DNA of 64,000 bases. Source: CAUZIZ01 sp965218775 (GTDB lineage: Bacteria > Acidobacteriota > UBA6911 > RPQK01 > JAJDTT01). Below the pieces are notes generated by a model, which was not told where the DNA came from, made no database searches, and saw only the letters and a list, made by a program, of their open reading frames with translations. The position numbers and the translations under genes are program-made. The stretch is from assembly GCA_965218775.1 (NCBI GenBank), contig CBDCLS010000004.1, positions 62,001 to 126,000 of the forward strand, written 5' to 3'. Each line of letters opens with the position of its first letter. Position 1 is the stretch's first letter. Positions 18,530-26,855 of this stretch are shown piece after piece.

Positions 18530-19624
18530 GTGTGGCGAATGATGGGTTTGAGACTGCTCTTCGCAGTCGTGGTTACTGTGTTGGTTATGCAAGAGGCATG
18601 GTCCGGGACTGAAGGTTCCCGGTTGAGGCCATTGCCCAAGCTGGACCGGAACCTCCGGACTGGTCCCGCTGTGGGTGCCCGGATTCCGCGGTTCCAACTT
18701 CCGGACCAGAGTGGGAGACAATGGACCTACTCGGACCTGAAGGGGCCTCGGGGTCTGGTGCTTCTCTTCCACCGATCGGCCGACTGGTGACCCTTCTGCA
18801 AGGTCCAGCTGGTCGAGCTGGAGCAGCAACGCGGGGAGTTCCAGAGTCGGGGACTCCGGTTGGCCGCCGTCAGCTATGACAGTGTGGAGATCCTGAGCCA
18901 CTTTGCCTCCAGAGCTAAGATCGGTTATCCCCTCCTTTCGGACGGGAACTCGCAGGTGATCCGGGCTTTCGGGATTCTTAACGAGAACTTTCCAGCAGAG
19001 AGTCCCTGGTTCGGAGTCCCATTTCCCGGGTACTACGTGATTGACGAGTTGGGAATCGTCCAGGCAAAGTACTTCGAGGAGGACCACCGGGACCGGTACA
19101 CCTCCGCCAGTATCCTGGTCCGGGAGTTTGGGGAGGACGCCTCCGATCCCGGGGAGGTCCGGACGCCGCATCTGAAGTTGAGATGGTGGTCCAGCAATCC
19201 GGTGGTCCGAGCCGGTCAAAGACTGACCCTGGTGCTGGAGCTGCAGCTTGCCGAGGGAATGCACGCCTATGCACCCGAGGTGGAGGGGTACATCCCGATC
19301 CGCTGGGACATTCCTTCGGCGGATGGGTGGCTGGCCCATCCTGTCAGCTACCCTGAGGCAACCCCCCGCTACCTGCCGGCCATACAGGAAACCGTCCCCG
19401 TCTACGCAGGCAAGATTCGGCTTATGAGGGACCTGTCACTGGGAATGGTACAGGAGCTCGGGCAGGAGGAAGGAGGGATCGGCCTAGAGGGGGCGTTCCG
19501 TTACCAAGCCTGCGACGAAAAAGTGTGCTACCCGCCTAGAACGGTTCCCCTCAAGTGGACCTTCCGGTTGGAGGGCCTGGACCGTGTCCGTTCTCCGGAG
19601 GGGATGCGTCACCCCGACCCGTGA
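18530..19624 (+). CDS. Redoxin-DsbD-alpha fusion selenoprotein (in-frame UGA read as selenocysteine)
   Basis: A 364-residue exported protein if the TGA at 18788-18790 is read as Sec87. Residues 1-24 form a signal peptide. Residues about 45-200 are an AhpC/redoxin-type thioredoxin fold with active site SAD-W-U87-P-F-C90, where homologues have Cys in place of U. Residues about 210-355 match a DsbD-alpha-like immunoglobulin domain with the reactive pair in YQACDEKVCYPP. The frame is uninterrupted on both sides of the TGA and conserved family sequence spans it, and a SECIS-like hairpin follows. The GTG start at 18530 is 7 bases after AGGAG; ATG 18539 or 18542 are alternatives. The likely role is periplasmic thiol/peroxide redox chemistry. 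Gene callers will split it at 18790. Confidence 0.88.
18804..18822 (+). promoter_or_regulatory. Bacterial SECIS-like hairpin
   Basis: The stem TCCAGCT pairs perfectly with AGCTGGA (7 bp) around the loop GGTCG. The loop begins 20 bases after the UGA and contains GGU, which fits the usual bacterial SECIS spacing and G-rich apical loop that SelB binds. It is inside the coding region, as expected in bacteria. Confidence 0.72.
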
Positions 19625-19811
19625 AAGTTGTCTTGGTGCTACTTTGCCGATCCACGACTCAGAACAGAGACGCCTGTGTCAGTAGCGGAGATCCTGGATG
19701 ATATGATCAACAACGCCAAAGAAGGGGTAGTCCCCCAATGATCCCACAGCAGAATCTTCAGTTTCTGCACCGGACCGTTCTTCAAAATAAGAGGTCATTC
19801 GGTGCTTCTTC

Positions 19812-20819
19812 ATGCAAGTGTTGTTGAGGGAGGAGTCCTGCCCACTGAGATTGCTTGAGACCCAGTGTACGGTTACCTCGGATACTCTCCGTCAGGAATG
19901 TTTCTTGCTTCGGACATGTTGGACGACTCAACAAAGTCCGGGAATCCATGTGAAATCAATGCTTTCCGGAGCTGCTGGGGAGAGTCAGCAACACTTCCCT
20001 TACGAAGCACCCCGCACAGGGCGAAATCAACCGAGCAATAGCAAGTTCATTTTTGGTCCTGCGGTCTGGCTGCGGGGACTGATACGGCCCGAACCGGGCT
20101 GGGGTCTAGCTTACATTGACTACTGTCAACAGGAGTTTTGCATCGCAGCTGCGCTCTCGGGTGACCCGGCGATGCTGGAAGCTGCGACCTCGGGAGATCC
20201 GTACCTAGCCTTTGCCAAGCAGATAGGAGCGGTGCCGCCCGATGCGACCAGGGAAAGCCACCCTTGGAAGCGGGAGATGTTCAAAGCGTGCGTCCTTGCC
20301 GTCCAGTACGGGATGGGGCCCAAATCCCTGGCTCAGAGAATCGGCCGGCCCGAGATCGAGGCAAGAGACCTATTGCGAATGCACCGGCAGACCTATCCCG
20401 TTTTCTGGCGATGGTCAGAAGCGGCGGTCGACTACGCCATGTTACACGACAAGCTATGGACCGTCTTTGGTTGGGAGATTCATGTCGGAAACGAAGTGAA
20501 TCCTCGGTTTCTCCAGAACTTCCCCATGCAGGCCAACGGGGCGGAGATGCTACGTCTAGCTTGCTGCCTGGCAACGGAGCAAGGCATACGGGTCTGCGCT
20601 CCGATTCATGATGCGATCTTGATCGAGGCTCCGCTGCCGGAATTGGAGGATGCCGTTGCGGCGGCTCAGATGGCCATGACAAAAGCCAGTGAGGCTGTTC
20701 TTGATGGCTTTCAGATCCAGACAGAGGCAAAGGTGATCCGTTATCCGGAGCGCTATATGGACGAGCGGGGCAGGGAGATGTGGACGACCGTCTGGGAGAT
20801 CATGGAGGAACTGGTTTAG
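19812..20819 (+). CDS. DNA polymerase family A (mobile-element type), N-terminally truncated
   Basis: From about residue 68 the frame matches the polymerase domain of phage/ICE-type PolA: TGRNQPSNSKFIFGP, motif A YIDYCQQEFCIAAALSGDP, the O-helix region REMFKACVLAVQYGM, QANGAEMLRL and motif C HDAILIEAP. Motif A has Cys where Ser is usual (DYSQQE). The first 65 residues do not look like the family, and the exonuclease half is absent, so the gene is shortened or its 5' part has decayed. It lies directly before the HTH, excisionase and integrase genes, consistent with a replication gene of an integrative element. Confidence 0.75.
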   Translation: MQVLLREESCPLRLLETQCTVTSDTLRQECFLLRTCWTTQQSPGIHVKSMLSGAAGESQQHFPYEAPRTGRNQPSNSKFIFGPAVWLRGLIRPEPGWGLAYIDYCQQEFCIAAALSGDPAMLEAATSGDPYLAFAKQIGAVPPDATRESHPWKREMFKACVLAVQYGMGPKSLAQRIGRPEIEARDLLRMHRQTYPVFWRWSEAAVDYAMLHDKLWTVFGWEIHVGNEVNPRFLQNFPMQANGAEMLRLACCLATEQGIRVCAPIHDAILIEAPLPELEDAVAAAQMAMTKASEAVLDGFQIQTEAKVIRYPERYMDERGREMWTTVWEIMEELV

Positions 20820-20931
20820 AAGAGGTGTGCATGAGCGCACAGGTGACTGAGCGCTGGTGCAACAATACCTGTGCGCCAGCGCACACCCGTCCCATCTTAT
20901 ATATGTATCTCTTTAAAAAGTCTTAATAATA

Positions 20932-21321
20932 ATGGATCCCAAGATCGACCCGAACCAGTTGCGACTCACCCCTAAGACGGCCTTTCAATCGACCGGGAGA
21001 CTCCTTTCACAAGCTCCGCGAAGGAGGGCCAGGAGATTCGTTCGGGGGCCCATACCGTTGAGCTGGTTAGCAACTGCCGCCAGGCTTCCAGGAAAAGCAC
21101 TGCATGTTGCCATCGCATTGAGGTTCCTTTCGGGACTCACGCGATCCGAGGAAGTCAGGTTGACTCAAACCACTTTGGACCTTTTTGGAATCAGGAGACA
21201 CGCAGGCTATCGGGCTTTGTGGAAGCTTGAGCGTGCGGGGTTAGTCTCAGTTGCGAGACACCGGGGGCGAGCTCCGATGGTGAAACTCTTGAATCGGGGA
21301 GAAGAGGTGGCAGATGGATAG
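20932..21321 (+). CDS. Small winged-helix protein of the integrative element
   Basis: 129 residues, basic N-terminus (APRRRARRFVRGP). A winged-helix-like C-terminal half, RLTQTTLDLFGIRRHAGYRA then LWKLERAGLVSVARHRGRAP, fits a DNA-binding replication or regulatory protein. It is preceded by an AT-rich, promoter-like stretch (TATATATGT near 20900). The setting between polA and excisionase suggests a regulator or Rep accessory of the element. The exact function is unknown. Confidence 0.6.
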   Translation: MDPKIDPNQLRLTPKTAFQSTGRLLSQAPRRRARRFVRGPIPLSWLATAARLPGKALHVAIALRFLSGLTRSEEVRLTQTTLDLFGIRRHAGYRALWKLERAGLVSVARHRGRAPMVKLLNRGEEVADG

Positions 21322-21384
21322 GGAAATGCACCTACCTTCAGAAACAAGAATACGTACCCCAGAAATAGAGGTCTTAAGGCTCCC

Positions 21385-21642
21385 ATGATTGGAAAGCCGA
21401 TTGCGCTCATTCAGGTCCCAAATCAGCGTCTGTTCGGAACTAAGGCTGCCGCCCGTTATCTGGGCGTCCACGAGCAGACCTTGAGGAAGCTCACCGACCT
21501 CGGCGAGCTTCCGGCTCTAAAAATGGGACACCGCCGCGTCTACCGCCTAGAAGATTTGGATGGGTACATCGAAGCTCTGCCCCGGTGGTATGATGGCGAC
21601 GGCGAAAAATCCGGGACAGAAAGGAGGAAGCATGGGAATTAA
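21385..21642 (+). CDS. Excisionase-like MerR/HTH_17 protein
   Basis: 85 residues with a single helix-turn-helix domain: LFGTKAAARYLGVHEQTLRK, then LTDLGELPALKMGHRRVYRL and EDLDGYIE. This is the common small DNA-binding module used as recombination directionality factor next to integrases. Its end overlaps the start of the integrase frame by 11 bases, so the two are probably co-translated. Confidence 0.75.
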   Translation: MIGKPIALIQVPNQRLFGTKAAARYLGVHEQTLRKLTDLGELPALKMGHRRVYRLEDLDGYIEALPRWYDGDGEKSGTERRKHGN

Positions 21643-22724
21643 CCATGTACGGGACCACAAGGGTCGGTCCCGCATCCAACTGTCTAAACGATGGCCGGAT
21701 GGGTCCCGGTTCCGGCGTTACTACCCGAATCCCAAAGCGGACTCTGGCGAGAATGGAAGCTTCGATTGTCGAGGCAACCTGGCGGGATCTGAAGCAGGAG
21801 CTACTGCATTCGCGGGAGAAGCCAACGAGCGTGGAGGAGTTCTCGAGGGTATTTCTGGATGAGCATGCGAAGGTCCGGATGCGATCTTGGAAACGCTACG
21901 CTCTTTCACTACGGTCCCTGAACCACAGTCTGGGCGCGATTTCTCTCGAAGGATTCAGTCGGAAGCATCTTCACCGCTATGTCCAGCAACAGGTTCGGAT
22001 CGTCAAACCGAATACCGTCAATCGGGACATCGCCTGCCTCAAGAAGATGTTCTCCTTTGCGCTGGAGATCGGGACAATTGAACATCACCCTCTCGTGCGT
22101 TTCCCTCTGCTGCCCGTGGAAGAGATGGCCTTTAGGGTGATGACTGTCGAGGAGTTCAGGTCCCTGGTCCAGGCCATGGATCGCCCTTCTATTGCGGCTC
22201 TCGTGGCGGTACTGGGTGAGACGGCGCTCCGGAAGGGAGAGGCCCTTGCCCTCAAGTGGGATAACCTAGATCTGAAGAACAGGCTACTGACCGTCGGGTT
22301 TTCGAAGAACCGCAAGGTCCGCCATATTCCTCTGTCAGAGTTCGCTGTGGAGTGGCTTCTGAGGACGGTCCGGTACCTGAACTGCCCCTACGTTTTCGTC
22401 AATTCCAGGACGGGACGGCGTTGGGTCAACCCCGAGAAGGTGTTGGTCCGGGGTCGGCGGAGAGCGGGTCTCACCTGGGTGGGGTTTCATGACCTTCGTC
22501 GCTTTAGAGCGACACAATGGGTGCTCCGAGGAGTGGACCTGCGCACCGTGAAGGAACTGCTGGGGCATGCGGATATCAAGACCACCTTGCGCTACGCCCA
22601 CTTTGCCCCTTCCCATGCGGTTCGCAGTATTCACCAAGCCCATGCGGATGAGCAAAGGGAACTCGATCAGAGCGGGCCAAAAGCGGGCGATAGGTCTAGC
22701 GTGCCTGGAGCGGTATCCTTGTAA
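21632..22724 (+). pseudogene. Tyrosine recombinase/integrase with an N-terminal frameshift
   Basis: A start with AAGGAGG at 21632 encodes the arm-binding opening MGINHVRDHKGRSRIQLSKR followed by WPDGSRFRRYYPN. Near 21735-21745 the homology moves to another frame, which then runs uninterrupted to 22724. That part has the core-binding domain and catalytic residues: Arg in ETALRKGEALALKW, Lys in SKNRKVRHI, HDLRR, LLGH, and the Tyr in TTLRYAHF. The catalytic domain is complete, but the frameshift should separate it from its arm-binding domain. The enzyme is therefore probably inactive, unless the frame-2 start at 21645 yields a short form. It lies 16 bases before the tRNA fragment that is its likely attachment site. 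Confidence 0.8.
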
Positions 22725-22740
22725 GTCGTTGAAAAGACTA

Positions 22741-22789
<49 letters not shown>

Positions 22790-23004
22790 CGGAAAAAGTG
22801 CCGAATCGTTAGGAAACGTTAGGAAAAACAACCAGTTAACTGGGTTTTCCGCCGATCGAAAAGCATAATCATTAGGAAACATTAGGAATCGTAGTGGGAG
22901 ACAAATGGGAGACAGTGGGATGCCGAAAACCGCTAACAAAGTCTCAAGGTTCACCAATCTCGCTCGCTACAATTGATTAGAATCGCAATAAGCGAGGCAA
23001 TTGT

Positions 23005-23262
23005 ATGCGCAAGCCAAGAAACCTCAGAGAACGGCTTGAAGCGTACATCCTGGAACGCACAGTAGATCATCCGTCTGTCGAGGCCATAGTGATGTTCGAA
23101 AATGGAGGACTCTGCTTTCGCCTCGCCGACAGGAGCAGACAACTGTACGGCAAGTGGTCTAGCTGGTTCGACAAGGACGGCCTCGCTGGAGGGCCAGATA
23201 TGCTCCAGCTCGACCATGAGATCATAGTCCGCCTTAAAGAGCTTGAGGATGCCTGGGGATAG
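23005..23262 (+). CDS. Hypothetical protein, 85 residues
   Basis: Starts at ATG and encodes an acidic/basic soluble protein (RERLEAYILERTVDHPSVEA ... LQLDHEIIVRLKELEDAWG). No known domain recognised and no membrane segment. It sits just outside the integrase/att end and may be a cargo or host gene. Composition is ordinary, which favours a real gene. Confidence 0.4.
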   Translation: MRKPRNLRERLEAYILERTVDHPSVEAIVMFENGGLCFRLADRSRQLYGKWSSWFDKDGLAGGPDMLQLDHEIIVRLKELEDAWG

Positions 23263-23419
23263 CCAGCCTCTCCGACCATTTCTACTGGGGAACCAACGTT
23301 TGCTTTGCTATCATCCTGGATAGCCAATCAGGTTCCCCATCTGCTGACTCCCGAGGAAATCGATCAGGCTGCTCAGAAGACAGTCAGTTACCGTCCACCG
23401 GGAGCATCCTGAAGTGTAC

Positions 23420-24004
23420 TCAGGTGCTTAAGAAGGCAATCTTCCAACGCTCATCGGGATCATCGAACTTGACCTTTTCGGGGTCAAAGTGATCAGGATC
23501 AAATGAGCCTCCAGCCCAGGTGATCATTTCTTCGCGTTTCTGACCAGGGTCGAAGAGGGTGTCCAAGAACTCTTGATAGCCTCCAACCCCACCACAGTCC
23601 TCTGGTGGACAGTGTCGTTCACCAGCGATACATTTTGGAGTGTCACTCTCCTGTTCGAGGATCTCTTCCAGAACGACCTCATGCCCCCAGCCATCTCCAA
23701 AGTCGTACTCGTACTCTGCACGTACACCCTCACTTGAGAAGTAATCCGCAATCCAGAACTCCCAGCCTGGAAGTATGTCGAGTTCCCCATCTTCGTCAGG
23801 AATGCCAATCTCCTCAAGCTTGCTAGTCGCAGGATTCACTATCTGGAAGACGTGGAGGTGGCAGTCGAGCCAACCCATCGCATCCTGGATGGCCACGTGA
23901 AGGTCCCAAAAGCTGTAGTCAGCTGGAACCTGGATTCGTCGCCAGATAGGGGGTTCAATGCCCACCAGGGAGATCTTGAATTGGCGCACTTCGTTCAAAT
24001 TCAT
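23420..24004 (-). CDS. Plasmid pRiA4b ORF-3 family protein
   Basis: 194 residues from the ATG at 24004. The fold signature is clear: VRQFKISLVGIEPPIWRRIQ, VPADYSFWDLHVAIQDAMGW and HLHVFQI. These are followed by the acidic DFGDGWGHEVVLEEIL and the Cys/Gly-rich CPPEDCGGVGGYQEFLDTL. The family is widespread on plasmids and mobile elements; its biochemical role is not settled. The longer upstream start adds residues outside the domain and was rejected. The gene stands alone in an accessory region. Confidence 0.88.
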   Translation of the reverse strand: MNLNEVRQFKISLVGIEPPIWRRIQVPADYSFWDLHVAIQDAMGWLDCHLHVFQIVNPATSKLEEIGIPDEDGELDILPGWEFWIADYFSSEGVRAEYEYDFGDGWGHEVVLEEILEQESDTPKCIAGERHCPPEDCGGVGGYQEFLDTLFDPGQKREEMITWAGGSFDPDHFDPEKVKFDDPDERWKIAFLST

Positions 24005-24242
24005 CTGCCGAGTGGTTACCGATGATTCTCCGATGATAAGGCATCCCAACTCCATCCCGGAAATATCCCAAGTAAATCCCGACTTAAGTTTCTGATTCTA
24101 CAAGGATATCCCAGGTATCCCAGGTATTTTACATTCCTAAGAGAGAATTCAAAATAGAAGGGTATATATAAGAAAGAATAAGTAGTGAGAAAAACCTGGG
24201 ATTCCCGGGATCGGCCTTATTATTCAACAGGTTAAGCTGGGA

Positions 24243-24803
24243 TCAGGTTGGGATTCTGTCGGGATTGAAGAGGGATGACACGTCGTTCAGTCCAGTGAGG
24301 GCTTCTTCGAGCAGGTTGTAATCCTCTTCGTTCATCAGGAAAAGGGTTCCTCTGGAGGTCTTTGCCATGGCCATAAACTCCTGTGGGTTCTTCGTGTTAC
24401 CAAAGATCTTCCTTGGAGATCCCCAATAGACTTCACCTGGCTCAAGTTTCTTTGGAAGCCCTTCCTCGGAGAACAATGGGTCCAAGAACAAGTGTCCAAA
24501 TCTATTTTTTATGAATCTACGCATGCGCTTTCGAAGTTGCTTAGGAGACTTCCTGAGGTGCTGTAAGTCACTAGGGAAATCGAATACTCCAAACGCAACC
24601 ACCACAACTGGTTTCGTCCCGACGTTGGTGGCAGTCAATCGCCATTCCTCTACGGGCTTAGTCTTGTCGCTGTCAGAGACGAGTTGATAGCCCAAGTAGA
24701 GTCTTTCTCGCTCCTTGTATTTGTCCCATACTCTTAGTATCGCAACGATTGTTGCTACGATTGCTCCCCATGCCGCGACAATGTCCCTCCACTCGAATCC
24801 CAT
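24243..24803 (-). CDS. Hypothetical protein with one N-terminal membrane helix
   Basis: About 186 residues from the internal ATG. Residues about 5-24 (IVAAWGAIVATIVAILRVW) form one transmembrane helix, followed by a soluble domain with a beta-rich start (YLGYQLVSDSDKTKPVEEW). No family recognised. The overall plan, a short anchor plus an immunoglobulin-like small domain, resembles other small accessory-region proteins of unknown role. An AT-rich stretch with TATATATAAG lies near 24165, downstream of its 3' end and upstream of the pRiA4b-type gene. Confidence 0.5.
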   Translation of the reverse strand: MGFEWRDIVAAWGAIVATIVAILRVWDKYKERERLYLGYQLVSDSDKTKPVEEWRLTATNVGTKPVVVVAFGVFDFPSDLQHLRKSPKQLRKRMRRFIKNRFGHLFLDPLFSEEGLPKKLEPGEVYWGSPRKIFGNTKNPQEFMAMAKTSRGTLFLMNEEDYNLLEEALTGLNDVSSLFNPDRIPT

Positions 24804-24842
24804 CTTTAGAGTCCCCTCTTGCCTCCTTGGGCTACTATCCAA

Positions 24843-25405
24843 TGGTGTTTAACGAACCACCCAGTTAAGAAGAAGTATAGCTCGATCACGCAGGAAGGTA
24901 GATGCGGGGCCATGGGTGCTGGTGGAGGCTTGCGGGTGGTGGTGGACAGCAGGGCGAGATTAGCCTACCCGCTGATACCAACTTCGCACTTGAATTAACT
25001 ACGTGACGTCAGGCACATCTTACATAATAAGAGCTTACTTTCATTCGGCGCGTCAGGAAACAAACTCCTCGCGCGTGTAGAGCAAGTGAGGGTCGAGAGG
25101 GTGATGGGGTAGAGAGATGGAGTCTCCCTACCTAAAACTCCCTTCCAAGACCCAGTGTACGGGGCTTTATCTCTTGAGTGCTCCGTCGCCCTCTCAACCT
25201 TCGAATCAGCGAGGAGATTCCGTCGAGAACTACACCCGGCCACAAGCCGTGGATTCTACGGGTCTTTGCCCGAAATACACTCTCGACGTTGGATTCTTTC
25301 TATTTTACGGCGCTCCCGACGGAAACTCCGCTCTCCATATCGGCGCTATAGAGCCTGCGCGATAGCAGTGCTCTCCAAGGTCGGAAGAATTCCCTTCCCA
25401 CATCT
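24843..25405. other. Interval without a recognised gene
   Basis: Several short frames on both strands overlap each other, and none has a recognisable motif or good ribosome site. A 14-base word, GACCCAGTGTACGG, near 25150 also occurs near 19859, but its significance is unknown. Confidence 0.3.
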
Positions 25406-25660
25406 CTATCTTGCAAAGAAATTGTAGAGCCAGCCCAATACCAGCCCACCCACAAAACCGTCCACGAGGCCGCTGAAGGTACCCACAAGGACCTGGCCAA
25501 ACGAAGCTGTGCCTTGGTAGCCCGGATAAACTGAAGCAAGCATTTCCAGGAACGCAATGCCATAGGTCGGCCAGATCAGATTTGCACTGCCAGTTATGAA
25601 GACAGCTCCTCCCCAGAGCAGAGCAAGACTGAAGCCAAGCGCTCTCACATCAATTTTCAT
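25406..25660 (-). CDS. Small two-helix membrane protein
   Basis: 84 residues from the inner ATG. Two hydrophobic helices, LGFSLALLWGGAVFITG and VLVGTFSGLVDGFVGGLVLG, with short polar ends. It resembles small holin-like or DUF-type membrane proteins seen widely in bacteria. The Gly-rich second helix may mediate packing. A specific function cannot be given. Confidence 0.55.
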   Translation of the reverse strand: MKIDVRALGFSLALLWGGAVFITGSANLIWPTYGIAFLEMLASVYPGYQGTASFGQVLVGTFSGLVDGFVGGLVLGWLYNFFAR

Positions 25661-25675
25661 GGTTGTTCCCTCCAT

Positions 25676-26387
25676 TGGCTCGTTCGGATTCTACAAGCGT
25701 AAAGGGGCGCACTTCGGTACACCAGTTGGCCAATGGTGGCCTCGCCGGCGCTCTGTACGCCGCCGATGACGACATCGTGATCGTCGAAAAACGCAGCGCA
25801 ACCTTGCCCTCAAAGTGCCCCTAGATTGCCCTGAGAAGCCCCAGGATCGACGAGGAGAGTGCGGCTAGCAGGAACCCCCTTACCGAAAAGGGCGATTTCT
25901 GGCGATTTCAGACAGTCTGTTGGAAAAGCCCTAAAATCCTGAGCAATAGCAAGGGTTTGGCGCGGATTCGCGGCGACGCAGCCAGCCGGTTTTCTCGCGC
26001 TCTAGAGGCTCAAGCAAGCTGGACCAATTTCGGCAGCGCAAGATGCTGCTCGCTGCTGCCGTCTATTTCCAACAATATCCTAGTGTCTACTCCCAGAATC
26101 GAACCAATCGAGCCAATCGGACCGCAGGTGACTGGAATGGAGCACGCTTCTGGAGCAGGTCGTCGGGTTTGAGGAGGTAGAGGCCAGTAAGATACTGCAC
26201 AATCTGGCAGCGTGGGATTTGCTGCGCTAGGGAGACAGCCAGCATATTGATTGAAGGCTGGATTTTGGTCGTCTCTTTTTCATTCGGGATATCCGTCCAG
26301 ACATTCGCGTCGGGATTCTTGTTTAATTTTGCTTCTTGTCTAATAAAGTCGCTACTCGACTCGTTATTAAGGGGTGGAGGTGTTTCT
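25676..26387. other. Gene-free interval carrying repeat R4 and gene debris
   Basis: No intact gene. Around 25710-25830 a plus frame reads HQLANGGLAGALYAADDD, possibly a decayed fragment. A weak repeat (R4) is at 26160-26256. AT-rich sequence at 26300-26350 probably holds the promoter of the small gene at 26388. Confidence 0.3.
26160..26256 (+). repeat. Diverged repeat R4, copy 1
   Basis: Shares GTCGTCGGGTTT near its start and GTGGGATTTGCTGCGCTAGG with CAGCCAGCATATT near its end with 28566-28640, with rearranged spacing. It could be a decayed small element. Confidence 0.4.
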
Positions 26388-26609
26388 ATGAAGACGATGA
26401 GACTTGCCTTGCTCTTGGTTGCCCTTGTGACTGGGTCGGCTCTGCTCTACAGCCAGCAGGGAAAACAGAAGGACCCACCTGACGACATCACGTATCTGAA
26501 GCAGCGGATCACTGCCCTACAAACTCAATTCAACAGCCTGGAAAGTCGGCTAGAGGCACTGGAGCAGCAATTCCAACCGCGCATAGTCCCGGTTCAGAAA
26601 CAACAGTAA
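26388..26609 (+). CDS. Small exported coiled-coil protein
   Basis: 73 residues behind a strong GGGGTGGAGGTG ribosome site. Residues 1-22 form a signal peptide or anchor (MRLALLLVALVTGSALLYS). The mature part is a short coiled coil (YLKQRITALQTQFNSLESRL EALEQQF). No known family. The size and layout suggest a periplasmic or Lpp-like structural peptide. It is placed before the second IS1380 element and a hairpin-rich repeat. Confidence 0.6.
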   Translation: MKTMRLALLLVALVTGSALLYSQQGKQKDPPDDITYLKQRITALQTQFNSLESRLEALEQQFQPRIVPVQKQQ

Positions 26610-26704
26610 GCCCGCGACTGACATCATTTTCTCCTTACACTGGGATCTCGGGTTTATCAGAAATAGACAGCTGCCCTCTAAGCAGAGCCGTCATGGCACG
26701 TGGT

Positions 26705-26855
26705 ACTCATCCTACGCCTCAACAACCCGGGTCTCGGTAGTCCTGATGCAATAGTAATAAGCGAGGGGCTTGTGAGGCTTAGGGGGCTTTTCCTACTAGC
26801 TGTAGATATTTTTCTTTACCAGAAGTAGTGGTAAAAGCCCCTCAAGCCCCCCTAG
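26705..26855 (+). repeat. Intergenic repeat R3, copy 1
   Basis: Begins ACTCATCCTACGCC, then GAGGGGCTTG and GGGGGCTTTTCCTACTAG, and ends AAGCCCCTCAAGCCCCCC. It has complementary G- and C-rich arms able to fold into a long hairpin. The related copy is at 35337-35488. IS1380 copy 2 inserted at the CTAG of this repeat. Confidence 0.6.

Noticed and set aside
18791..19624. Separate redoxin gene starting at ATG 18860
   Set aside because: It would lose the active site and signal peptide; the upstream frame joins it through TGA with matching family sequence and a SECIS-like hairpin.
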